A stretch of DNA of 64,000 nt from Halorubrum sp. GN11_10-6_MGM (GCF_005435165.1 NZ_SGUC01000013.1:1-64000), one strand, 5' to 3'. Shown: positions 26,507 to 37,305, counted from the stretch's first letter. The notes: generated by a model from the sequence alone, not told the origin. Translations and numbers: made by a program.

Positions 26507-26526
26507 GCGGCTCTCACCGTCTTCGG

Positions 26527-26541
26527 TCTCTTTTCTTCTTC
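26527..26541 (+). terminator. T-rich terminator of the nuo operon
   Basis: CTCTTTTCTTCTTCG, on the transcript strand about 20 bp after the nuoN stop, fits the T-rich archaeal intrinsic terminators. No stem-loop precedes it. Confidence 0.5.
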
Positions 26542-26647
26542 GACGTTTCGACGCCCGCAGCGACCGATCCGGACCCGTCGAGTTTCGATCGGCGAGCCGT
26601 CCGCCGCCGCCCACAGATACTCGTTCGTTCGGTCCGTTAGCGTACGC

Positions 26648-26956
26648 ATGTCCCGGACTCGCACCTACCGGTGTCTGAACTGCCTCGACGAGGTCGTCAC
26701 TCGATCGTTCGACACTTCCCACCTCTCGATGACGTGTCCGAACTGCGAGTCGTTCGAACGGTTCGCGAACGAGACGGTGATCCAGCGGTTCGAGTCGCTG
26801 GAGGCGTCGCCGCCGACCGAGTTCGACTGGGATCGACTGGAGCGACGAGAGAAGCTGTTGGTCGCCGAACGGCTCGCTCGCACGGACAAGGAGATCGGGG
26901 ACTTCGACGTGGTCGCCGACGGCCCCGACGAGTCGGACCCCGGCGCCGAGGCGTAG
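26648..26956 (+). CDS. Small zinc-ribbon protein, function unknown
   Basis: A 102-residue protein with one zinc ribbon: two CxxC pairs, YRCLNCLDEV (C9, C12) and MTCPNCESF (C29, C32 by my count). A helical segment follows (DWDRLERREKLLVAERLART) and then an acidic tail. Single zinc-ribbon proteins of this size are frequent in haloarchaea, mostly uncharacterised; RNA- or protein-binding is only a guess. It is transcribed toward gar1 on the opposite strand with a 15-bp gap. Confidence 0.65.
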   Translation: MSRTRTYRCLNCLDEVVTRSFDTSHLSMTCPNCESFERFANETVIQRFESLEASPPTEFDWDRLERREKLLVAERLARTDKEIGDFDVVADGPDESDPGAEA

Positions 26957-26971
26957 CGCCGCCGTGCGGTG

Positions 26972-27202
26972 CTAGCGCGCGTACAGCTTGCCGCCGACGA
27001 GGTCCGGGAGTCCGACGCCGTCGCCGGGCGTGACGGCCACGTAGGGCTGTCCCACCGGGCCGAACACGTCGACGACGCGCCCGACGGCCGAGAGGGACTC
27101 GTCGACGACGCTCGCGCCGATTCTGGGCGGATCGGCGCCGGGGTCGCCCCGGGCGATCGCGAGTCCGCCGGCCGTGCGGACGACGGTACCGACGCGCCGC
27201 AC
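26972..27202 (-). CDS. gar1: H/ACA ribonucleoprotein subunit Gar1
   Basis: Gar1 is one of the four proteins of the archaeal H/ACA RNP, which makes pseudouridine in rRNA guided by small RNAs; it binds the Cbf5 catalytic domain and helps turnover. The 76 residues form a six-stranded barrel (RRVGTVVRTAGGLAIARG, then VGRVVDVFGPVGQPYVAVTP). It lacks the glycine-arginine tails of eukaryotic Gar1, as usual for archaea. It starts 2 bp after the SRP19 stop, forming a two-gene operon. Confidence 0.88.
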   Translation of the reverse strand: MRRVGTVVRTAGGLAIARGDPGADPPRIGASVVDESLSAVGRVVDVFGPVGQPYVAVTPGDGVGLPDLVGGKLYAR

Positions 27203-27204
27203 GA

Positions 27205-27483
27205 TTACTCCCGAAGCACGCCGAGGTACGCGGCGATCGCCTGGACGAGGTCGTTTTTCGCGGTGTCCTCGGTGCCCTTGACCACGACGGAGCCGCGGGC
27301 CTCGAACTCTCGGGAGTACGTTGCGTCGCGCTCGACGACGGCGTCGTAACCGACCTGCTGGACCGCCTTCGCTATCTCGTCGACGGTCGGCGCTTCGACC
27401 GCCAGATCCGCCGGGACGCGGCGCCCCTCCGAGCGCGACAGTTCGGCGTCGAAGTAGGCGGGGTAGACGACGTTCTCGACCAT
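27205..27483 (-). CDS. srp19: Signal recognition particle 19-kDa protein
   Basis: SRP19 binds the tips of helices 6 and 8 of SRP RNA and shapes it for SRP54 binding. The 92 residues start with the family's typical [20 protein letters not shown], then [19 protein letters not shown] and the last strand [10 protein letters not shown]. The ATG at 27483 fits the conserved N-terminus; the longer frame runs into the kinase gene. It is the first gene of the srp19-gar1 pair. Its RNA partner is encoded in this same window at about 44783. Confidence 0.9.
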   Translation of the reverse strand: MVENVVYPAYFDAELSRSEGRRVPADLAVEAPTVDEIAKAVQQVGYDAVVERDATYSREFEARGSVVVKGTEDTAKNDLVQAIAAYLGVLRE

Positions 27484-27532
27484 ACCGGAAGAGCCGAGCG
27501 CGCGGCGTAAGGTCGTTTCGGACCGGTTCCGG

Positions 27533-29413
27533 TCAGGAAGTGCGGAACTCGAACCGGGCGCCGCCGTCCCCGCCGGCGAGCGCGTGGACGGTCCAGCCGT
27601 GGGCCTCGGCGATTCGCTTCGTGATGGCGAGTCCGAGTCCCGTTCCGGAGTCGTCGGTCGTGAAGCCGCTCTCGAACACGCGGTCGACGTCCGCCTCCGG
27701 GAGCCCCGTGCCGTCGTCCTCGACGTAAAACCCCGCGTCCCCGTCCTCCTCGTCGAGCGTTCCGACACTGACGGAGAGGTCGTCCGCCGGCGACTCCCGG
27801 CCGTGTTCGACGCTGTTTCGGAAGACGTTCTCGAACAGCTCGCGGAGCCGCGTCCGGTTCGCCTCCACGACCGCCTCCGACTCGACGGCGAACGTCGCCG
27901 TCCCGGTTTCGACGCTGCTCCACGCCTCGCGTGCGACCGCCGTGAGCGAGACGGACTCCGTCTCGCCGACCGCCCGACCCTGCCTAGCCAGCGACAGGAG
28001 GTCGGCGACGAGTTCGTCCATCCGGTCGATCGCCTCCGCGGCCGCGTCGAGGCGGTCGACCTCCCCCGTCTCGCGGACGAGGTCGACGTACCCCTCCGCG
28101 ACCGACAGCGGATTGCGGAGGTCGTGCGAGACGATCGAGGCGAACTCGTCGAGCCGCTCGTTCTGTCTCCGGAGGGTCTCCTCGCGCTCGCGCCGGTCGG
28201 TGACGTCGGTGTAGATGGCGTAGCCGGCCGCGTTCGAAGCGTCGAGGTGGATCGGGATGACGTGGAGGATGAAGTGGCGCGGTCCGTCCGCGGTGGTTCG
28301 CGTCACCTCCCGGCGGACGTTCTCGCCGCGACGTAACCGCTCGTTGAGGTCGCCGGCCTCCGGCTCGGCGTCGGGAGGGACGATGTAGTCGTCGACGGAT
28401 TCGCCGAGAACGGTCTCGGCGTCGTAGCCGAACGTCTCCTCGAACGCGTCGTTCACCTGTCGGACGATCGGCTCGTCGTCGACGTAGTCGTAGGCGATGG
28501 CGGGGTCGGGGACGTTGGTGAACAGCGCGAGCAATCTGTCTCGTTCGGTCCGAAGCGTCTCCGTGACCGAGATCCGGTCGAGCGTCTCCTCTAAGTGCGA
28601 CGCGAGCAGCTCCGCCAGTCGGCGGTCGGCGTCGTCGAACTCGGCGTCGCCGTGAGTCTCGTCAGTCGCGAGCTGGAAGACGACGTCGTCGCCGACCGGG
28701 ACGGTGAGCAGCGTTCCGAACCGGCTCTCGGGGTTCGGGTTCGGCGCGACGGACACGTCGCCGGTCTGGACGGTCCTGCCGGCCACGCCGGCGCCGACAC
28801 GGACTCGGTTACAGTCCTCGACCGGCGTCCCGCTGGAGGCGACCACGGGCTCGATCCACGCTCCGTCCCGGACGGCGACCACGGCCTGATACGTCGGAAA
28901 CACCTGGTCGGCGACCGCGATGGCGGCCCGGTACGCCTCGTCGACCGATCTGACGGCGGCGATCTCCGTCATCCCGGCGTTGAGCTGTTCGATCCGCGAG
29001 GGGGTCCGGGTCGGTTCCGACCGGACGACGGACCGTCGATCCCGGGCGAGCAGCCACGAGACCGTCTCCGAGAGCGCCGCCGGAGACCCCGCGACCGCGT
29101 CCACGTGCGGGTCCGTCGCCGTCGGGTCCGCGGGATCGTCGACGTAGGCGATCACGGGGCCGACGCGGTCGGCCGAGCGGATTCGGTCGAGTCCCGCCTC
29201 GTCGGTGACGACCGCCACGTCGGCGTCGGCGAGGCGCTCGTCGTCGACTTCCTCGGGAGCCGCCGCGTGCGTCTCGACTGCGATCGGCCCGTCGTCGGCG
29301 TCGCGGTGCTCGGCGCCGATCCGCGACTCGCCTTCGTCGGTGAGATCGAAGTCGTCTGCGAGTACGAGAACGGACGCCCGCTCACCCAACGCGGAAGTCA
29401 CAATTGTACCCAT
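27533..29413 (-). CDS. GAF-PAS sensor histidine kinase
   Basis: This 626-residue soluble kinase has: residues 1-125, a receiver-like alpha/beta domain ([23 protein letters not shown]) whose phospho-acceptor site is not clear; 145-290 GAF; 300-410 PAS, ending [16 protein letters not shown]; HisKA with the phosphorylated H430 ([14 protein letters not shown]); and HATPase with N-box N533, G1 DDGTGL (566-571) and G2 GTGLGL (590-595). No membrane helices are present, so the signal is probably intracellular, perhaps redox or light via GAF/PAS. No response regulator is adjacent. The minus-strand TATA-like GGTTTATACTC at 29428-29438 lies about 20 bp before the start. Confidence 0.88.
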   Translation of the reverse strand: MGTIVTSALGERASVLVLADDFDLTDEGESRIGAEHRDADDGPIAVETHAAAPEEVDDERLADADVAVVTDEAGLDRIRSADRVGPVIAYVDDPADPTATDPHVDAVAGSPAALSETVSWLLARDRRSVVRSEPTRTPSRIEQLNAGMTEIAAVRSVDEAYRAAIAVADQVFPTYQAVVAVRDGAWIEPVVASSGTPVEDCNRVRVGAGVAGRTVQTGDVSVAPNPNPESRFGTLLTVPVGDDVVFQLATDETHGDAEFDDADRRLAELLASHLEETLDRISVTETLRTERDRLLALFTNVPDPAIAYDYVDDEPIVRQVNDAFEETFGYDAETVLGESVDDYIVPPDAEPEAGDLNERLRRGENVRREVTRTTADGPRHFILHVIPIHLDASNAAGYAIYTDVTDRREREETLRRQNERLDEFASIVSHDLRNPLSVAEGYVDLVRETGEVDRLDAAAEAIDRMDELVADLLSLARQGRAVGETESVSLTAVAREAWSSVETGTATFAVESEAVVEANRTRLRELFENVFRNSVEHGRESPADDLSVSVGTLDEEDGDAGFYVEDDGTGLPEADVDRVFESGFTTDDSGTGLGLAITKRIAEAHGWTVHALAGGDGGARFEFRTS

Positions 29414-29548
29414 AGGTACGCGCCGAGAGTATAAACCTTCTTACTGATCGCCGTCGTCGGGCGATTCCGATCCCTCCGGCGGGGGCGCCTCTCGGCCTGA
29501 CGACGGACCCCGGAACCCTTTTGGAGCAACACGGGCCACGTTCGTGTA

Positions 29549-32329
29549 ATGAGCGATCTCGAAGCGGAGTACCGTCTCGACTACTTCGAGGAGGAGGGGT
29601 TCGAGCGCAAGGAGTGTCTCTCCTGTGGCGCGCACTTCTGGACCCGCGACGCCGACCGCGAACTGTGCGGCGAGCCGCCCTGCGAGGACTACAGCTTCAT
29701 CGACGATCCGGGGTTCCCGGAGGCCCACTCGCTGTCGGAGATGCGCGAGGCGTTCCTCTCCTTCTTCGAAGAACACGGCCACGAGCGGATCGACCCGTAT
29801 CCGGTCGCCGCGAACCGCTGGCGCGACGACGTCCTCCTGACGCAGGCGTCGATCTACGACTTCCAGCCGCTCGTCACCTCCGGGCAGACGCCGCCGCCGG
29901 CGAACCCGCTGACGATCTCACAGCCCTGTATCCGGATGCAGGACATCGACAACGTGGGCAAGACCGGGCGACACACGATGGCGTTCGAGATGATGGCCCA
30001 CCACGCGTTCAACACGCGCGAGGAGGTCGACGAGGACGAGTACGCCTACCACGGCGAGGTGTACTGGAAAGACGAGACGGTCCAGTACTGCGACGAGCTG
30101 TTCGAGTCCCTCGGCGCCGACCTAGAGGAGATCACCTACATCGAAGACCCGTGGGTCGGCGGCGGCAACGCCGGCCCCGCCATCGAGGTCATCTACAAGG
30201 GCGCCGAGCTGGCGACGCTCGTCTTCATGTGTATGGAGCAGGACCCGGACGGCGACTACGAGATGAAAGACGGGAACACGTACTCGTTCATGGACACGTA
30301 CATCGTCGACACGGGCTACGGGCTCGAACGGTGGACGTGGATGAGCCAGGGGACGGCGACGGTGTACGAGGCGGTCTACCCCGACGCGATCGACTTCTTG
30401 AAGGACAACGCCGGCATCGAACACACCGAGGCGGAACGGGAACTCGTCCACCGCGCCGCGAAGCTCTCCGGCCGGCTCGACATCGACGACGTGGACGACG
30501 TGGAGGCCGCCCGCGGCGAGATCGCCGACCGGCTCGACGTCGACGTCGACCGGCTCCGCGAGCTGGTCGAGCCGCTGGAGTCCATCTACGCCATTGCCGA
30601 CCACTCCCGCACGCTCGCGTACATGTTCGGCGACGAGATCGTCCCCTCGAACGTCGGGACGGGCTACCTCGCGCGCATGGTGTTGCGCCGGATGAAGCGG
30701 CTCGTCGACGAGGTGGGCGTCGACGCCCCCCTCGATGAACTCGTCGACATGCAGGCCGAGCGGCTCGGCTACGAGAACCGCGACACGATCCGCGAGATCG
30801 TCCGCAGCGAGGAGCGGAAGTACGAGCGGACGTTGGAGCGCGGCGCCCGCAAGGTCGAGCAGCTCGCCGACGAGTACGCCGGCACCGGCGAGCCGATCCC
30901 GACAGAGGAGCTGCTGGAGCTGTACGACTCCCACGGGATCCAGCCCGACATGGTCGCCGACATCGCCGACGAGCGCGGCGCGGCCGTCGACGTGCCCGAC
31001 GACTTCTACGCGCTCGTCGCCGACCGACACGAGGAGGGCGACGCCGCGGCGGCGGCCGACGAGCGCGACCAGCGGCTCGCCGACCTCCCCGAGACGGAGA
31101 AGCTGTTCTACGACGACCAGGGGCGCACCGAGTTCGAGGCGGTCGTCCTCGACGTGGTCGACGCCGAGGAGGGGTACGACGTCGTGTTGGACCAGACGAT
31201 GTTCTACCCCGAGGGCGGCGGCCAGCCGGCGGACCGAGGGCAGCTCACGGTCGGCGAGACCACCGTCGACGTCACCGACGTTCAGGAGGTCGACGGCGTC
31301 GTGCTCCACCGAGCGGACGCGGACCCCGGCAAAGGCGAGTTCGTCACGGGGCAGGTCGACGGCGACCGTCGCGACCGGCTCCGCGCGCACCACACCGCGA
31401 CCCACCTGATCGGGCACGCCGCCCGCGAGGTGCTCGGCGACCACGTCCGACAGGCGGGCGCCCAGAAGGGGACCGACTCCGCCCGGCTCGACGTGCGCCA
31501 CTTCGAGCGCATCACCCGCGAGGACGTCAAAGAGATCGAACGCGTCGCCAACGAGCTCGTCCGCGACGACGTCCCCGTCCGTCAGGAGTGGCCCGACCGC
31601 AACGAGGCGGAGGCGGAACACGGCTTCGACCTGTATCAGGGCGGCGTCCCGCCGGGAACGAACGTCCGCCTCATCCACGTCGGCGACGCCGACGTCCAGG
31701 CCTGCGCCGGCACCCACGTCGGCCGGACCGGCGAGATCGGCGCGGTGAAGGTGTTGAAGACGGAGCCGGTTCAGGACGGCGTCGAACGCATCGCCTTCGC
31801 GGCCGGAGCCGCCGCGATCGAGGCGACGCAGCGCACGGAGGACGCGCTGTACGACGCGGCCGACGTCTTGGACGTCGACCCGCTCGACGTGCCCGAGACG
31901 GCAGAGCGCTTCTTCGAGGAGTGGAAGGCGCGAGGCAAGGAGATCGAGTCGCTGAAAGAGGAGCTCGCGGCCGCGCGCGCCTCCGGCGGCGCCGACGCCG
32001 AGGAGGTCGAGGTCGTCGGGACGATCGCGGTGATCCAGCGCCTCGACGGCGACGCCGACGAGCTGCGCGCGACCGCCAACGCCCACGTCGACGACGGGAA
32101 GGTCGCGGTGATCGGCAGCGGCGCGGACGGCTCCGCGAGCTTCGTCGTCGGCGTCCCCGACGGCGTCGACGTGAACGCCGGGCAGGTCGTCTCGGAGCTC
32201 GCCGGGCTGGTCGGCGGCGGCGGGGGCGGACCGCCGGACTTCGCACAGGGCGGCGGCCCCGACGCCGAGGCGCTCGACGACGCGCTCGCGGCGGCGCCGG
32301 ACGTCCTCCGCAACCTTCAGGAGGCGTAA
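29549..32329 (+). CDS. alaS: Alanyl-tRNA synthetase
   Basis: AlaS charges tRNA-Ala. The 926-residue archaeal-type protein has an N-terminal zinc-like segment ([11 protein letters not shown] pair also at CGEPPC), the class II core ([39 protein letters not shown]), the editing domain with [17 protein letters not shown] and [13 protein letters not shown], and a C-terminal oligomerisation domain ending in glycine-rich [20 protein letters not shown]-like CCCTTTTGG at 29516-29524 lies about 28 bp upstream, consistent with a leaderless mRNA. Confidence 0.95.
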   Translation: MSDLEAEYRLDYFEEEGFERKECLSCGAHFWTRDADRELCGEPPCEDYSFIDDPGFPEAHSLSEMREAFLSFFEEHGHERIDPYPVAANRWRDDVLLTQASIYDFQPLVTSGQTPPPANPLTISQPCIRMQDIDNVGKTGRHTMAFEMMAHHAFNTREEVDEDEYAYHGEVYWKDETVQYCDELFESLGADLEEITYIEDPWVGGGNAGPAIEVIYKGAELATLVFMCMEQDPDGDYEMKDGNTYSFMDTYIVDTGYGLERWTWMSQGTATVYEAVYPDAIDFLKDNAGIEHTEAERELVHRAAKLSGRLDIDDVDDVEAARGEIADRLDVDVDRLRELVEPLESIYAIADHSRTLAYMFGDEIVPSNVGTGYLARMVLRRMKRLVDEVGVDAPLDELVDMQAERLGYENRDTIREIVRSEERKYERTLERGARKVEQLADEYAGTGEPIPTEELLELYDSHGIQPDMVADIADERGAAVDVPDDFYALVADRHEEGDAAAAADERDQRLADLPETEKLFYDDQGRTEFEAVVLDVVDAEEGYDVVLDQTMFYPEGGGQPADRGQLTVGETTVDVTDVQEVDGVVLHRADADPGKGEFVTGQVDGDRRDRLRAHHTATHLIGHAAREVLGDHVRQAGAQKGTDSARLDVRHFERITREDVKEIERVANELVRDDVPVRQEWPDRNEAEAEHGFDLYQGGVPPGTNVRLIHVGDADVQACAGTHVGRTGEIGAVKVLKTEPVQDGVERIAFAAGAAAIEATQRTEDALYDAADVLDVDPLDVPETAERFFEEWKARGKEIESLKEELAAARASGGADAEEVEVVGTIAVIQRLDGDADELRATANAHVDDGKVAVIGSGADGSASFVVGVPDGVDVNAGQVVSELAGLVGGGGGGPPDFAQGGGPDAEALDDALAAAPDVLRNLQEA

Positions 32330-32347
32330 CGGCTCACTCGACCCGCC

Positions 32348-33157
32348 ATGCCCTACGCGACCAACGCCGGCACCGAGATCCGGTACGAGGTGGACGCCCC
32401 CGACGCCGGCTCGGACGACGAGGCGGTCGTCTTCTGCGGCGACGTCGGCCTCGGCGCCTGGCAGTTCGGCTGGCAACACGCCGCGCTGGCGGGTCCGCAC
32501 ACGGTTATCACGCCCGAGACGCGCGGCGTCGGCCGATCGGACGCGCCCCCCGGCCCGTACGGGGTCGAGACCCTCGCGGCCGACGTGGACGCAGTCTGTG
32601 CGGCCGAGGGGATCCGGAACGCCCACCTCGTCGGCTACGGCCTCGGCGGGATGGTGGCGCTGGCGGCCGCGTTGGGCTCCTCTCGCCCGGCCAGCGTCGC
32701 GTTGGTGGGGACGCCGCCCGCGGGCGACGCGTACAACCCCGCCGGCGTCTGGGCCGACCCGAGCGACCCGGCCGCGGTGAAGGGGTCACTGAACGGGCTG
32801 CTCTCCGCGGAGTTTCGTGAGACACGCCCGGACGCGCTCTCGCGGATCGCGGAGTGGCGCCTCGCGGAGGACGCGGACCGCGAGACGTACGAGGCGCATC
32901 GCGCCGCGGTCGAAGGGTTCGACCTCGCCGAGGCGCTCTTCGAGATAACGACGCCCGCGCTCGTCGTCCACGGCGCGGACGACACCGTCTGTCCGGTCAC
33001 GGCCGGCGAGACGCTCGCCGAGGGGCTCCCTCGCGGCGAGTTCCACGCGGTCGAGGGCGCCCGGCACCTCGTCGGTGTCGAGGCGTCGGCCGCCGTCAAC
33101 GACCTGCTCGTCGGATGGCTCGCGGAACACGGGAGCGACCGGTTCGCGTACCGGTAG
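32348..33157 (+). CDS. Alpha/beta-hydrolase fold protein lacking the nucleophile serine
   Basis: The 269-residue protein resembles 3-oxoadipate enol-lactonase/haloperoxidase-like hydrolases (ETRGVGRSDAPPGPY; TTPALVVHGADDTVCPV; EGARHLVG). The acid (about D211-D212) and histidine (about H240) of the catalytic triad are in place. The nucleophile elbow, normally GxSxGG, reads LVGYGLGGM, with Gly98 where Ser should be. The oxyanion HG motif is also altered (FCGDVGLGAW). Either it is non-catalytic or another residue serves. It starts 19 bp after alaS and may be co-transcribed. The codon is GGC, one that single-base errors could produce from serine AGC. Confidence 0.75.
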   Translation: MPYATNAGTEIRYEVDAPDAGSDDEAVVFCGDVGLGAWQFGWQHAALAGPHTVITPETRGVGRSDAPPGPYGVETLAADVDAVCAAEGIRNAHLVGYGLGGMVALAAALGSSRPASVALVGTPPAGDAYNPAGVWADPSDPAAVKGSLNGLLSAEFRETRPDALSRIAEWRLAEDADRETYEAHRAAVEGFDLAEALFEITTPALVVHGADDTVCPVTAGETLAEGLPRGEFHAVEGARHLVGVEASAAVNDLLVGWLAEHGSDRFAYR

Positions 33158-33244
33158 ACGTTCCCCGAAGCGTCGCGTCAGCGTCGTCGGCCGAGGCGTC
33201 CGGCGCCGCAACCGTTTTGTGACTCTCGCCTCTCCGTTCGGTCG

Positions 33245-33958
33245 ATGACTCGCCTCCGGTTCGCCCTGTTGAACGCCGCCCACGACGGCGCGAACACCCG
33301 TCGGAACTTCCGCCGCGAACTCGACGCAGACCTCGTCGAGTTCGACGCGGTCGCCGGGGACCTCCCCGACCACACCGAGTTCGACGGCGTCGTGGTGACG
33401 GGGTCTCGCTCCTCGGTCTACTGGGACGAGGAGTGGATCCCGCCGCTCGTCGACTACGTCGCCGAGGCCGCCGAGGCCGACGTTCCGGTGCTCGGCGTCT
33501 GTTACGGCCACCAAGTGCTCGCGGAGGCCCTCGGCGGCCGCGTCGCGGGGATGGACGGCTTCGAGATCGGCTACAACGAGATCCGGCAGGTGCGCGATGA
33601 CCCGCTGTTCGAGGGGATCGACGAGCGGTTCACCGCCTTCACCACCCACGGCGACGAGGTCGTCGAACTCCCGCCGTCCGCGACGCTGCTCGCGGAGAAC
33701 GACCGCGGGGTCCACGCCTTCCGAGACGGGCACTGCTGGGGCGTCCAGTTCCACCCGGAGTACGACGCCGAGACCGCTCGCGAGGTTGCCGACGGGAAGC
33801 GCGACCAGATCGGCGACGCCCGCGTGGACGGCGTCCTCGAATCGATCACCCCGGCGGCGTACGACGCCGCCTGCGAGGCGAAGGCGCTGTTCGAGAACTT
33901 CACGGCCTACGCCGCGGCGGTGGCCGCCGATCGGGACGCGGTCGCCGCCGACGACTGA
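33245..33958 (+). CDS. Class I glutamine amidotransferase-like protein
   Basis: A 237-residue stand-alone GATase1 domain with the full triad: nucleophile C86 in GVCYGHQ, H170 and E172 in GVQFHPE. The N-terminal strand and VVVTGSRSSVYWDEEW match the GMP synthase-glutaminase type, not the PfpI type. No synthetase partner is next to it, so its acceptor reaction is unknown. A 45-residue C-terminal extension is helical and Ala-rich. TATA-like CCGTTTTG lies at 33213-33220, about 29 bp before the ATG. Confidence 0.8.
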   Translation: MTRLRFALLNAAHDGANTRRNFRRELDADLVEFDAVAGDLPDHTEFDGVVVTGSRSSVYWDEEWIPPLVDYVAEAAEADVPVLGVCYGHQVLAEALGGRVAGMDGFEIGYNEIRQVRDDPLFEGIDERFTAFTTHGDEVVELPPSATLLAENDRGVHAFRDGHCWGVQFHPEYDAETAREVADGKRDQIGDARVDGVLESITPAAYDAACEAKALFENFTAYAAAVAADRDAVAADD

Positions 33959-34077
33959 TCGGGCCGGTCGTCGCGGACGACTGATCGGGTCGACCGCATC
34001 GGCTCGCGTTCGCCGGTGGCGACCCGTCCGCGCCACCGGTCGAACACCCTTATACGCCTGCCGGACCGATCCGCTGT

Positions 34078-35967
34078 ATGAACGTAGTACCGGACACGAG
34101 CGCGGTCGTCGACGGCCGCGTGTCCGAACGCGTCGCGGACGGGACCTACGAGTCGGTCACCGTGTTCGTCCCGGAGGCGGTCGTCGGCGAGCTGGAGTCG
34201 CAGGCGAACGACGGGCTCGAATCCGGCTGGGACGGGCTGAGCGAGCTCAAGCGGCTCGCCGATCTCGCCGACGACGGAACGATCGAGCTGCGGTACGTCG
34301 GCGAGCGCGCGAGCGGCGACGCCCGCTCGAACGCCCACGAGGGCGACGTGGACGCGCTGATCCGCGATCTGGCCGCCGACCACGACGCGACGCTCCTGTC
34401 CAGCGACGTGGTCCAGGCCGAGGTCGCCCGCGCGAAGGGGCTCGACGTCGAGTACGTCGAGCCCGTCGCCCGCGGCGTCGTCGACGAGCTGCCGATTCAG
34501 GACTTCTTCACCGACGAGACGATGTCCGTCCACCTCAAGACGGGAACCGTCCCGAAGGCGAAACGCGGGGCGCTCGGCGAGATGCGCTACGTCGAGATCG
34601 ACGACGAGCCCACCGAGGAGGAACAGATGCGCGAGTGGGCCAACTCGATCGTCGATCTGGCGCGCCAGTCGACCGAGGGGTTCATCGAGCTCTCCGGCGA
34701 CGGGATGGACATCGTCCAGTTCCGGAACTACCGGATCGCGGTGGCGCGGCCGCCGTTCGCCGACGGGATCGAGATCACCGCGGTCCGCCCCATCGCGAAG
34801 ACGACGCTCGACGACTACGAGTTCGCCGACGAACTGCGCGAGCGCTTCCTCGAACAGAAGCGGGGCGTGCTCATCTCCGGGTCGCCCGGCGCCGGGAAGT
34901 CGACGTTCGCGCAGGCGGTCGCGGAGTTCCTGAACGACAGCGACTACGCGGTGAAGACGATGGAGAAGCCCCGGGACCTCCAGGTCGGCCCGGAGATCAC
35001 CCAGTACGGCGCGCTCGGCGGCGAGATGGAGAACACCGCCGACTCGCTGCTCCTCGTTCGCCCCGACTACACCATCTACGACGAGGTCCGAAAGACGAAC
35101 GACTTCGAGGTGTTCTCCGACATGCGGATGGCGGGCGTCGGGATGGTCGGCGTCGTCCACGCCTCCCGCGCCATCGACGCGCTCCAGCGGCTCGTCGGCC
35201 GCGTGGAGCTCGGGATGATCCCCCAGATCGTCGACACCGTCGTCTACATCGAGGCCGGCGAGGTCCACACCGTCTACGACGTGACGACGGAAGTGAAGGT
35301 CCCGGCGGGGCTCACGGCCGAGGACCTCGCGCGCCCGGTCATCCAGGTGTCGAACTTCGAGACCGGTCGCCCCGAGTACGAGATCTACACGTTCAACCGG
35401 CAGGTCGTCACCGTCCCGCTGAACGAGGACGGCGACGGCGCCGAAAGCGAGACCGGCGTCGGTCGAATCGCGAAAAAGGAGATCGAACGCGAGATCAAGT
35501 CGGTCGCCCACGGTCACGTCGACGTGGAGCTCAACGGCGACGACGAGGCTGTCGTCTACGTCACCGAGGGGGACATCGGCACCGTGATCGGGAAGGGTGG
35601 CGGTCGGATCGCCGACATCGAGAACCGGCTCGGGATAGATATCGACGTCCGCACGCACGACGAGAAGCCCGGCGGGTCGGGGACGAGCGCCTCCGGCGGC
35701 GCCGCGGGGGGCGGCCGCGGCGACGGACAGGTGGGCGCGGAGCGCGGGACGGTGGTGGCGCCGGAGATCACCTCCCGCCACGTCGTCATCGACGTCGACG
35801 ACGAGGTCGGCGAGACGGTCGAAGTGCGCGCCGACGGCGAGTACCTCTTCACCGCCACCGTCGGCCGCGGCGGCGAGGTCCAGGTCTCCCGCGGCTCCGC
35901 CATCGCCGAGGAACTGGAGGACGCGATCGACCGGAACCGGACGGTGACGGTCGTGCCGGCGCGCTGA
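34078..35967 (+). CDS. PINA: PIN-domain, VirB11-like ATPase, KH-domain protein
   Basis: The 629 residues carry a PIN domain (1-130; VVPDTSAVVDGRV, EGDVDALIRDLAADHDATLL), a central type II/IV secretion-like ATPase with P-loop GSPGAGKST (about 266-275) and Walker B/DEVRK region (IYDEVRKTNDFEVFSDMRMA), a KH-like motif near 500 (GTVIGKGGGRIADIENRLG), then a C-terminal domain ending VTVVPAR. The Sulfolobus homologue PINA is a hexameric ATPase that promotes Holliday-junction branch migration. A glycine-rich linker separates KH from the end. A TATA-like CCCTTATAC at 34047-34055 fits leaderless transcription. Confidence 0.85.
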   Translation: MNVVPDTSAVVDGRVSERVADGTYESVTVFVPEAVVGELESQANDGLESGWDGLSELKRLADLADDGTIELRYVGERASGDARSNAHEGDVDALIRDLAADHDATLLSSDVVQAEVARAKGLDVEYVEPVARGVVDELPIQDFFTDETMSVHLKTGTVPKAKRGALGEMRYVEIDDEPTEEEQMREWANSIVDLARQSTEGFIELSGDGMDIVQFRNYRIAVARPPFADGIEITAVRPIAKTTLDDYEFADELRERFLEQKRGVLISGSPGAGKSTFAQAVAEFLNDSDYAVKTMEKPRDLQVGPEITQYGALGGEMENTADSLLLVRPDYTIYDEVRKTNDFEVFSDMRMAGVGMVGVVHASRAIDALQRLVGRVELGMIPQIVDTVVYIEAGEVHTVYDVTTEVKVPAGLTAEDLARPVIQVSNFETGRPEYEIYTFNRQVVTVPLNEDGDGAESETGVGRIAKKEIEREIKSVAHGHVDVELNGDDEAVVYVTEGDIGTVIGKGGGRIADIENRLGIDIDVRTHDEKPGGSGTSASGGAAGGGRGDGQVGAERGTVVAPEITSRHVVIDVDDEVGETVEVRADGEYLFTATVGRGGEVQVSRGSAIAEELEDAIDRNRTVTVVPAR

Positions 35968-36146
35968 GACGTTCCCGGACCGACTCCGGCTGCCGAGACG
36001 GCGCCGGTTCCGCGCTCTCGCGACAGGCGCACAGACGTTTCCGAACACTGTCACGTCGTCGTACGACGCGGTGACGTACCACGATCGACGTACCGTATTC
36101 CTCCTGAAAGATAACGCTTTTTTGCCGTTGGTCGGAACGACGTAGT

Positions 36147-37292
36147 ATGGCCGATGAGTTAAAGCGCGGGCTCGAGGGCGTCCTCGTCGCGGAGTCGGAT
36201 CTGAGCTACGTCGACGGCGAGGTCGGGAAGCTCGTGTATCGCGGGTACGACATCGAGGACCTCGCGCGCGGCGCGAGCTACGAGGAGGTGCTGTACCTCC
36301 TGTGGCACGGTTCCCTGCCGACCGCCGCGGAGCTCGACGCGTTCGCCGCCGACCTCGCGGCGGAGCGCGAGGTGGACGACGACGTCATCGAGACGATCCG
36401 CGCGCTCGCCGACGCCGGCGAGCGACCGATGGCCGCGCTCCGGACCGCGACGTCGATGCTGTCCGCGTACGATTCCGACGGCGAGAGCGACGACGACGGA
36501 GAGGCCACCCTCCGTCAGGGCCGACGGATCACGGCGAAGATCCCGACGATCCTCGCCGCGTTCGAGCGCGTTCGACAGGGCGAGGAGCCGGTCGCGCCGG
36601 ACCCCGACCTCTCGCACGCCGGCAACTTCCTCTACATGCTCACCGGGACCGAGCCGGACGACGTGAGCGAGGAGACGTTCGACATGGCGCTGACGCTCCA
36701 CGCCGACCACGGGCTCAACGCCTCCACGTTCACCGCGATGGTGATCGGCTCGACGATGGCCGACGTCTACTCCGGCGTCACCGGCGGGATCGGCGCGCTC
36801 TCCGGCCCCCTCCACGGCGGCGCCAACCAGGACGTGATGGAAGTGCTCCACGAGGTCGACGCCTCCTCGAAGGACCCCGTCGAGTGGGTGAAAGACGCCC
36901 GTGACGACGGGCGGCGCATCCCCGGCTTCGGCCACCGCGTCTACAAGGTGAAAGACCCCCGCGCGAAGATCTTAGAGGAGAAGCTTCGCGACCTCGCCGA
37001 GTCGTCCGGCGACACCAAGTGGCTCGATTACACCACCGCTATCGAGGAGTACCTCACCGACCAGGGGCTCGTCGAGAAGGGGATCGCTCCGAACGTCGAC
37101 TTCTACTCCGGCTCCGTCTACGACTCGCTCGGCATCCCCGTCGACATGTACACGCCCATCTTCGCGATGAGCCGCGTCGGCGGCTGGATCGCTCACGTCG
37201 CCGAGTACCAGGAGGACAACCGGCTCATCCGCCCGCGCGCCCGCTACACCGGTCCCGAGGACTCCGAGTTCGTTCCGATCGACGAGCGGTAG
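36147..37292 (+). CDS. citZ: Citrate synthase
   Basis: Citrate synthase joins acetyl-CoA and oxaloacetate at the entry to the citric acid cycle. The 381 residues have the signatures GYDIEDLARGASYEEVLYLL, SGPLHGGANQDVMEVL (catalytic His) and PGFGHRVYKVKDPRAK (second His and Arg). Length and order match the short archaeal/Gram-positive form. An acidic insert (SDGESDDDGEA) lies at about 110-120. TATA-like AACGCTTTTTTGCC at 36113-36126 precedes the ATG by about 25 bp. A 2-oxoacid oxidoreductase pair lies 1.5 kb downstream on the other strand. A 2-methylcitrate synthase is closely related and cannot be excluded. Confidence 0.9.
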   Translation: MADELKRGLEGVLVAESDLSYVDGEVGKLVYRGYDIEDLARGASYEEVLYLLWHGSLPTAAELDAFAADLAAEREVDDDVIETIRALADAGERPMAALRTATSMLSAYDSDGESDDDGEATLRQGRRITAKIPTILAAFERVRQGEEPVAPDPDLSHAGNFLYMLTGTEPDDVSEETFDMALTLHADHGLNASTFTAMVIGSTMADVYSGVTGGIGALSGPLHGGANQDVMEVLHEVDASSKDPVEWVKDARDDGRRIPGFGHRVYKVKDPRAKILEEKLRDLAESSGDTKWLDYTTAIEEYLTDQGLVEKGIAPNVDFYSGSVYDSLGIPVDMYTPIFAMSRVGGWIAHVAEYQEDNRLIRPRARYTGPEDSEFVPIDER

Positions 37293-37305
37293 CGGACCCC
37301 GACCG

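Noticed and set aside
30122-32626. An 834-codon minus-strand frame opposite alaS
   Set aside because: It is the antisense shadow of alaS, with no motifs and a Val/Arg/Asp-biased composition; alaS has full family signatures.
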